DNA of 64,000 nt, taken from the NCBI GenBank assembly GCA_026122225.1, contig JANEZZ010002662.1:248001-312000 (forward strand), given 5' to 3'. Origin of the DNA: Heloderma charlesbogerti. Taxonomy: Eukaryota > Chordata > Lepidosauria > Squamata > Helodermatidae. A program made the translations under genes and the position numbers. Positions 56,744 to 64,000 of this stretch are shown here, in pieces (position 1 is the first letter of the stretch; every line of letters starts with the position of its first letter). Below the pieces are notes generated by a model that did not search any database, was not told the origin of the DNA, and saw only the letters and a program-made list of their open reading frames with translations.

Positions 56744-59182
56744 GGTTTTGTATATGGATGCTCCTTTTATGGCACTGTTTCCTACTAGAGACATAGTAGC
56801 ACATATAAAGATGAAGAGGTTTCACTGCAATGACAATGGCAGGCCCGGTCTCCAAAATTCATAGAAAACAACAACATTTCTCATTTGAACCAGCAAAGTG
56901 CCCATCAGTTTAGTAGTCTCTATTAAGAAGGCAGGGATTTACCTGGGGCCTCCTCCCCTGGAGTAGCTCTGCTTGTTCTACATCAGTATCATTACTATCA
57001 TGACCACAGAGAAGAGGGGAGACAATATGTCTCTATGCACTCCACCCATAGGGTTGTATTCAATTGATGTCCCTCCACTGATGGAAGGTTCTTTGATCCA
57101 GCAAAAACTTCAATCAGTGGAATGTGGAAGGAGGTGATTTTGATGATTTCCCCTCAGTCCTGCAGTTCCCTGTACCATCTCCTACACAGTTCTTCTGGAG
57201 GGACAGGAAATTGCTGAAATTTGCCTCCAGACCCACTGACAGTAGACTCCACTGGATTAAAGAGACCTCTGCTAGTGGAGGACATCAACAAGGATACGAA
57301 GCATAAACATAATATCTCAATCATCTCTTGGCCACACTAGGACTTTCAGTGTGTTCACAACCACTAAAGGATAGGAGGGCGCACCCGAAATCAATAAATA
57401 AACAATCTTCAGCAGCTGGAGAAGGCACTGGCTATTTTTGTAGTAATTGGGGGGACTATTTTGGGGGGTGGGCAGTTTGTGTTTGGAGCTATTTCTTAAT
57501 ATTATGTAAGTCTGTATGGCAGAAGTTGGAGTAATCTCCTAAAATACAAGACATTAACAGATCGAACTATATCTTATATTTTCGTAAATTATATTGTTTA
57601 TATTTGTTTTGAAAAGAAACATTCTGTAGCTTCAAAATATCAGTTAAATAGATATCCACAATTCTAGCTGGATAGTTTCAAAAGAGTGTATGCTGCTGGC
57701 GTGCGTGTATCATTACTTGTTGACAGGTTTGCATATTTTATTCAGCCATTCATTACTTAACTTATTTGATCCTGAGTGCTTTTGTTGTTGTTTTGATGCC
57801 TCTGGCCCAAAAAATAGCTTGCTACTGACTTGTTGTTACCAACCATAACATTATATTTCATTATGCTTCTGAAAATTATGCTTTGGCTTTACATGAAGGC
57901 AATAGATTGCTGTTTTAAGCACATGATTGCTCTAGGATTGAAGGGTAATACAGTACAACATTGCATATGTTGAGTTTTTCAGTTAGGAACTATCGTTATT
58001 TTGATCATGCTTTATGCCCCTTATTGCTCATTTTTATGCTTTATGAGTCCTACTTTGTTCCTGAAGCATTGCATATGTCTACTACAAGCAAATTACATTT
58101 CCCATAGATACTGATATATGGAAGTTCTAGTCTGAGTTTTTCACATTCTTACAGATAGCACTCTCAGTTCCTCTCCATCTTTCCCCAAAACATATGTTGG
58201 CAAGTCCAGGTTCTGCTCAAACTACAGCTTATGTTGTATCCTGAGATTTTCCAAAAAGAAAAAAATATAACCTTTAACAACCACCACCACCACCATATAT
58301 TTTAAAAATGACAACACAATAACTAGCTTATGTATGGGGGGGGGGTACTGTGGCTTACTTATTGTTTTGAACCTTGGCAGCTCCTGTAGAGCTGGGAGTG
58401 GCAACAGTGGGTGGAGCTTCTGCTGCGCTGTATTTTCTGTGTGTGCTGAAATAAAGAACAGTTATGTTTGAGGCCTGCTGGTTCTGCAGTCGTTCCTCCT
58501 ACCTATACAACACTAACACTCACAACTTAATACTGTTTGACCTGATAGTGTCAGCAGGATCTACAGATTTTGTTCTATTCTATTCTGTGTTTCCTGTTTC
58601 CATCCTGTTTTCTATTCTGTTTAATCATCAGTATCACACCATAGTCAACCAAGGATATATGCCCATCTTTTACCTCCCATCCCCTCTGAGGGCACATTTT
58701 GCAAAGACACGGCCCCAGGATTCTTGCCCCGTGCTCCACCCCCGGAAGCAACATTCCCAAAAAGAGAACTCCCATGTCCCCATTAGCTCAATGGCTGGAG
58801 ATAGGTAGCTGCTGTTACTCTGTTGGCAATCACTGCAGCAGCAGTGGGATGTCTAAGGGGGATGAGCATAAACAAACAATCCTTCCCCTGGCTTCCAGCT
58901 GATCCAGTGCCACAGCGCTTCTCAGCTATGGATCCTGCAGGATAAAAGAATGGGACACCCACACCATCTGACACCCCACAGGAGGACCTCCGGTTGTCAC
59001 CTGCCACCAACAGTATGCCTTGCAGATAGCCACTGACCACCAGAAATGGCCATTGCTGTAGAGGAAGCTAGATATCCCCCTTGGGGCAAGGCTAATAAGG
59101 CTAGCCCTTCAAGCCACTTCCAAAGCAGCAGACAAGGCTCATTTCACTGCTCCCAGAGAGGCAAACAAGGCAGTATATTAAG
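56744..59182. other. Intergenic; one weak LTR-like stretch
   Basis: No gene. At about 58349-58512 a TGTGGC..ACAACA stretch contains AATAAA (about 58451) in an LTR-like layout, but the flanks do not match, so it is only a possibility. Confidence 0.35.
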
Positions 59183-59719
59183 TAGTGCTGTGCTGAACCC
59201 TATTTTCAGGAACTTCTTCAATGCAAAAGAGACATTGTTTTTTCTGCCTCTTTCACAGGGAGGGGGAAACTTTTTGCCTTGGGGAAGGGACAGGGTTTCT
59301 ACATATCTTTTTTTTAAAGGGCAGGTGATTCTTGAGGGGCCTTCTATCTTTCACTTTTAAAAAAAACACCCCCTGCATTTCCAGGAACTGAAACGTCTTC
59401 ACCAGCAGGGAGTTCTTCCTGAATGCCTATTGGAGAGGGCGAGGTCCCATGGTCTCCTGGGAGTTCAGAAGGAGCTGCCAGGCTGGAGAAGAGGCCTGGG
59501 CTCCTGCAAGTACAGGGGGTGTTTTTACAAAAATAAAAAATAGAAAAAAGACCCCTCAAGAATTGCCTACACTTTAAAAGATGTATGGAAACCCTGTTCT
59601 CTCCAAGAGAGAATGCTCCAAAATTCTCACCTCTCCCAGCCCCTTTCTCCAAAGTTTTAATTTCCCCCACTCCACAAAATGCAGAAAATGGAAGAGTTGA
59701 AATTTTCAGCACAGCACTA
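59183..59719. mobile_element. Long-inverted-repeat hAT MITE, complete
   Basis: 537 bp with perfect termini TAGTGCTGTGCTGAA / TTCAGCACAGCACTA and a perfect TSD atattaag at 59175-59182 and 59720-59727. The arms remain partly complementary inward (CAGGGTTTCTACATATC, GATTCTTGAGGGGCC, AAACACCCCCTG and their complements), giving a fold-back. No ORF. Confidence 0.9.
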
Positions 59720-59762
59720 ATATTAAGTGTCTCCCACACAGTAGTGTTCCATCCGCCTAGCC

Positions 59763-60111
59763 CAGGGGCGCCAAATCTCTTTCAGCCCAAGAGCCAAATT
59801 CCACATTGGAGAAGTTCTTGGGGGCCGTATTCCAGTGGCAGATGGACCAAAAGCAAAAGGGGTAGGGCCAAAATACCAACATATAGCTTAATGCCCTTAG
59901 TGCAAGTAACGACGCCTTAGGAGAAGCATTTTAACCTTTTGGATTGGGGAAGAAACTGCACAAAAGCCAGGAAACCACCAAATGATTGATTGTCAGGGGA
60001 GGGAGTGGGGCCAGGGTAAGGGGGCATGGCAATCTGGGGAACCCCACAGGGCCAGATTTGGCCTCCAAGGGTTCAGATTTGGCTTCCAGGCCTGATGTTC
60101 TGCCCCGCCTG
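59763..60111. mobile_element. hAT-like MITE, CAGGGGTG-end family
   Basis: Starts CAGGGGCGCCAAATCTC and ends GTTCTGCCCCGCCTG. TSD gcctagcc / gcctggcc (7 of 8). Aligns internally with 39693-40054 (GCCTTAGGAGAAGCATTTTA, GGGGGCATGGCAATCTGGGG). Confidence 0.8.
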
Positions 60112-63100
60112 GCCTGGCCTATCCTGTTATGCCAGTAACAGGCCTTTCACATAGACCCCCAGCCCTCAGAAATGGCCACTGCAGCAATAGAAATTAGATG
60201 TCCTTCATGCGGTGTGCCTAATGTGGCTGATCCGCCAAGCCACTTGTTACTCCCAAAGCGCCAAATATGGCTCTAATTAGGAATGAGAACCTAAATAGTA
60301 GGACATTCTTACTTGCCCCTACTGGCAACCCCTTAATCCTGACCAGTTGGAAGCCAGGTATATAAGGGGTTGCTGCGGGGGGGGGGGGCTTGGGGAAGCT
60401 GTGGTCACCTTAATCTAATGTAGCCATGCCTGGCCCTGACTGGCTCAGTTGCATGAGATGAGACTGTGAAAAGAGCCCAGTCTTTTTCATGTCCCATTCC
60501 TCTTAAGGAGTTGGAAGCAAAATCTTCCCCTAATCTATTCAGATCTTTCTGTCTAATTATTCTGTATGTTTGTGATGACCAATGGTTTTCATCAAATGAA
60601 TTCAATTGACTGACTGTCCCTGCCCTGTGCATGAAACAGTGGGGATCACCAAAACTTAAAACTGCTAGCCACTGAACGAAGGTTAAAAAATAAGATGGGT
60701 TCTCCTTGCAGGATTACAGTCAAATTTAATTAGTCTATTTGTATATCAGTGATATGATAAGGACCACAGTTCATTGGAACCTAATCATGTGCAAGCCCTG
60801 CTTAGATGAAATGGCACTTAAATTCAGCTATGACCCTACATAATTCACAAGTATTTCAACAGATCCAATGCAGGAGATTTTAAGTGAATTTCATTACCAA
60901 GTTGTATTTCTTTCATTTAGGTTCTACATTTTTTAAAAATTGTATAATTGTATGAAGAAATGCCATGTACATAACCGTTTATGTGGTGTAATGTTCTGTA
61001 AATATTCTGTGTGGCCTCTGAGAGGCTATTATGAATCTGTGTAGGTGTGAGGCCTAGTATTATTACTGTGTTGAAGGTCTGTTGTAGTAGTAGTAGCTTG
61101 GTGACATTGTGGAGAGATGATCACTTATAATATTTTTAGATAGGACCTGGATCATATAAATTCAATTTTGATTGGCTGGAGATTCTAGCTAGGTGGAAAA
61201 CAGCAGTTGGGAAATGATGGTTGACAGGGATTCAGGAAGTCAGGGAGAAGGTCTGCTGGTTGGTGGGTGGTGTCATAGAAGGATTAGGAGAAAGAATAGC
61301 TAAGGCTGAAATATTAAGCTATTCTCTGTGAGATTGCCCAGTAAAGTTTCCCCAGAGGTGGTGGCAGCGCTAGAGAGAAAACCCCCCATAAATTGTAACC
61401 ATCCTGGATGGTTTTTAATGATATATAAATCATTTATATATATCAAGTGTATTAAATCATAAATGTAATATATAAATAACTAAAAACAAACAAATAAAAT
61501 CTAACATTTCTATGAATCACTATGTTTTAAGAGAAACACATTCCATTGGACAGATTTTATCTGTATGTTACAGAATAAATTCAATAACCCAGTATGTCAT
61601 CTTACATTATAAAACTTAAACTTAATTGTATTTCTTATTTTAATTGTTTACAATTAACTTGTTGATTATTTCATTCCATTACAATGCAATACTATACATG
61701 TCTACTCATAAGCAGATCCCACTGAGCTCAAAAGAACTTACTCCCAGGTAAGTGTGTATAAGATGCAGCCTTAAATTACTTATGATTATATAGTTAAAAC
61801 AATATTCTGGTGTTTTTCAAGTACATATTTTTTCAATGAAGTACCAAAATCTCTGCATTTTGTTTTAGTTCTGGAAAGCAACCAGAGTTTAATGATCTGT
61901 CAAAGCTCAGGTTCAGGGGGGAGCATTCACAAAGAACTATATCTATATTCAACATAACCAAACAAGAATTTCTATTTTTAATGTGGTTGTTCTCTTGATT
62001 AACATGCCATGAACTAGATGAATCACAACCCTATAATTATGCTATTGAAAAAAGTATATAAATGGATACATCAGAGATGCCTCAAAGCTGTCAGACAGTA
62101 ACAGAAATTATCTCTTAAGTAACTGTTGGAAAAGTTGAAGAATATAATATAATAAGCACACCATGAGTCGATCCAGGCTGACTGTCATGATCAAGTAAAC
62201 AGGAAAAGAAATAAGTGGCTAAAAAAAACACCTCCCTTGTAGTAATACTGATGGTTAAGACATATGATATTAAATGACATTATATTTATTCTTACATGGA
62301 GAGAACAATCCTATGGTCCTGGGAAGCATCCTAGGGACCATACGATTCTTTGGAGTCCCCCCTCCAAGGCTGTATCCAATCCATCCCCCTCCCACCTACT
62401 GTGGAAAGAACTGCAGTGCCTCCATTCCAAGGTTGCAAAAGCAGCCCTGCCTGGAGAGGTCTAAAAAGCGGCATGCCATTGTCTGGGAGGGGAGAGAAGA
62501 GACCAAGAAGATATGAAGAAGCCTATGGCCTTTCCAGCACCAGTCCCACCCCTACCAATGCACCCTCTATAGATCGGCTCAGAGGCCTTTCTAGAGGAAA
62601 AAAAGAGCAAAAAACAGAGGATGGAGAGGCAGAAATCAGCTCTGTCACTCCTCCCACCTTGCTGCAGCAGCCTGGCAGGGCACTGGATACTAGGAAGCTT
62701 CCAAGTTTGGAGGTATCTGTCTCATGAGGGTGCAACCCTTAGGACTGCCCCTAAAACAATAAAAGCCAAATGTACTGAGTAGCTGTTTTCACTTTAATCA
62801 ACATTGTCCAAAGTCTGCAAAAAGAAATTATAATAAAATGAAGAGTCTATATTCACAAATGGCCAAGGAGATGTAGTAAGACTGGCGTAAGGGGAAGGGA
62901 AAACTCTGGAATTCGGTTCTCAGTTCCTCTCCTCACATTGGTTTTATCAGTTTCACCTATTTTCTCCATTCTTATGCATTCCGTGCTTCCTACTCATATT
63001 CTACTTGGTCTCACCCAATTGCATTCTTACATCTAATTTTTATCAAGGGAAGACTTTATATTTTACTCTTGCCTACACAGTCCTAACACACATGTATTTC

Positions 63101-64000
63101 TTTCACCCCTTCCATTCATTCATAGTATTTTACTTATATTGCTTGTGCCTTCTTTTCAGTTGATGTCATTCTACATCTCATTTTCATATCTGTTCCAGGA
63201 AGAAAAATATTTCTTTAGTCTTTGAAATAAGGCCTACATTGACAAAGGGTCCCCTAAAACATGGTTTATTTCTTCTGAAGCAAAAGGCAAAACTGATATT
63301 TTAAATCATAATTAAATATTATCAGTGTGGGGACAAAAAAAAAAGAGTGACAGCTATGAACATTTCCATTGCTTTTAAAAGCTCGTTCTGCTATACGAAC
63401 AAAGTCATTTTTTAATTACTAGGGAAAAAAATCTATTCATTCTCATACAAGACTCCTCAAGCCACAGGGCTCTGTCGTAAATTCACTACTTTCTGTCAGG
63501 TCACCCTGGTACATGTGAAACGTATTAGCTCACATTGTTTACAAAATCAGAACTCCATCTCAGAGAAACTGCTCCCTTAAAAAAATTGCACATTTATTAT
63601 AATGTTACAAAAATACGTGACAGCACAGATTCATGAAAAATATTAATATGCAAGGTATAAGCATACTGCTTGCAAAATACAATAGTAGAATAGCAATTAG
63701 GTTTCAAGCCGCACACTTTAACATTAGAAAATGTCAATATTTATAGTTGGCATTACCAGCTCTGTGTCCATTCGGCACTGCAGAAAACACAGCGAGTGAT
63801 CATGTAATTAACAACATTATCCAGTGGGTGTGTTTGGTCTTTCCAATTACCTAGAAACTGTTCTAATAGCAAGTTACATAAGGAGCTGCTTTCTATATAC
63901 AGCTAACTGTGAAGGGTGATGCCAAAGGGCGATGTCTAAATATGGCCAATGTCTAAATGAAGCCATTTGTAAGTGAATGTGACTGGAATATCATGTTGTT
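60112..64000. other. Intergenic, mostly AT-rich, no gene seen
   Basis: Apart from one short MITE (61682-61770) nothing is identified. 60165-60250 weakly repeats 59045-59120 (CAGAAATGGCCA..AAGCCAC). GGTGGTGGCAGCGCTAGAGA near 61357 resembles sequence beside retroelement primer sites, but no LTR could be bounded. 62264-62735 has overlapping ORFs on both strands without known domains. Confidence 0.45.
61682..61770. mobile_element. Short fold-back MITE, Harbinger-like
   Basis: Left arm CAATGCAATACTATACATG, right arm CAGGTAAGTGTGTATAAG plus ATGCAGCC. TTA at 61679-61681 and 61771-61773. Same family as 6612-6701. Confidence 0.55.

Noticed and set aside
58349..58512. Solo LTR with AATAAA
   Set aside because: TG..CA-like ends are weak, flanks ggtac and ctaac do not match, and no internal retroelement is near; kept only as a note.
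62264..62735. Cluster of overlapping ORFs that might be an exon
   Set aside because: Open in several frames on both strands, no conserved motif, no convincing splice sites tied to one frame.

Overview
No cellular gene is recognisable. The window is eukaryotic intergenic DNA built from layered transposable elements. It most likely comes from a squamate reptile, probably a lizard: it holds three long BovB (RTE-clade) LINE copies and one fragment, CR1 and CR1/L2-group LINEs with tetranucleotide ATTT tails, and many hAT and Harbinger-like MITEs. This placement rests on repeat content alone.

The dominant feature is a family of about 20 non-autonomous, hAT-like elements of about 0.3-1 kb made almost entirely of inverted repeats. 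They begin TAGGGATG/TAGGGGTG and end CATCCCTA/CACCCCTA. Most are flanked by 8-bp target-site duplications (TSDs), for example gctataag, tagccatg, gcaatagg, ttggtcat, attcctcc, atccaagt, ccagcatt and cagactgc. In this annotation T1 is the end starting TAGGGATGGCGGAGAATT and T2 is the end starting TAGGGGTGGACGAAAGTC; T1' and T2' are the subfamily versions (..GTCAGTGAATTCC and ..GTACGAA..). Strand + means T1 to T2 and - means T2 to T1. Interiors are concatenated palindromic modules. P1 is GTGATAGGCTACGT / ACGTAGCCTATCAC. P2 is built on CTACGTAAATCTTTACGTAG with TTATTTTCGCC outside it. P3 is AACGCTATTTGCGTT. P4 is AATGGCGGC / GCCGCCATT. T2 also carries a GC-rich unit of about 41 bp in 1-3 copies. 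None has a transposase ORF, so they must be moved in trans.

Layout. 1-5.9 kb: palindromic elements back to back. 5.9-7.8 kb: sparse MITEs. 7.8-15.7 kb: seven palindromic elements and one older hAT. 16.7-20.2 kb: a fold-back DNA transposon holding a CR1/L2-group LINE, which holds a palindromic element. 21.5-22.1 kb: a CR1 tail with an insert. 24.8-29.0 kb: BovB copy A with an insert. 31.2-31.7 kb: an AT-rich hAT. 32.9-33.2 kb: a BovB fragment. 33.9-34.3 kb: a Harbinger-like MITE. 34.3-38.4 kb: one CR1 broken by four palindromic insertions. 39.7-43.3 kb: hAT MITEs and the endonuclease part of a CR1/L2-group LINE. 46.55-55.9 kb: a deep nest in which an old hAT holds BovB copy B (with a palindromic element inside another) and BovB copy C (with a palindromic element). 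56.2-60.1 kb: three more hAT MITEs. 60.1-64 kb: AT-rich unique-looking DNA.

The nesting gives a relative age order: old AT-rich hATs, then LINEs, then palindromic elements, then palindromic elements inside their own kind. Several palindromic copies show deletions with endpoints in a hairpin loop, fusions of two insertions, or inverted duplication of flanking DNA, as expected of sequences that form cruciforms. TSDs were compared by eye; family names are assigned from termini, TSD length and protein motifs, without a database search.
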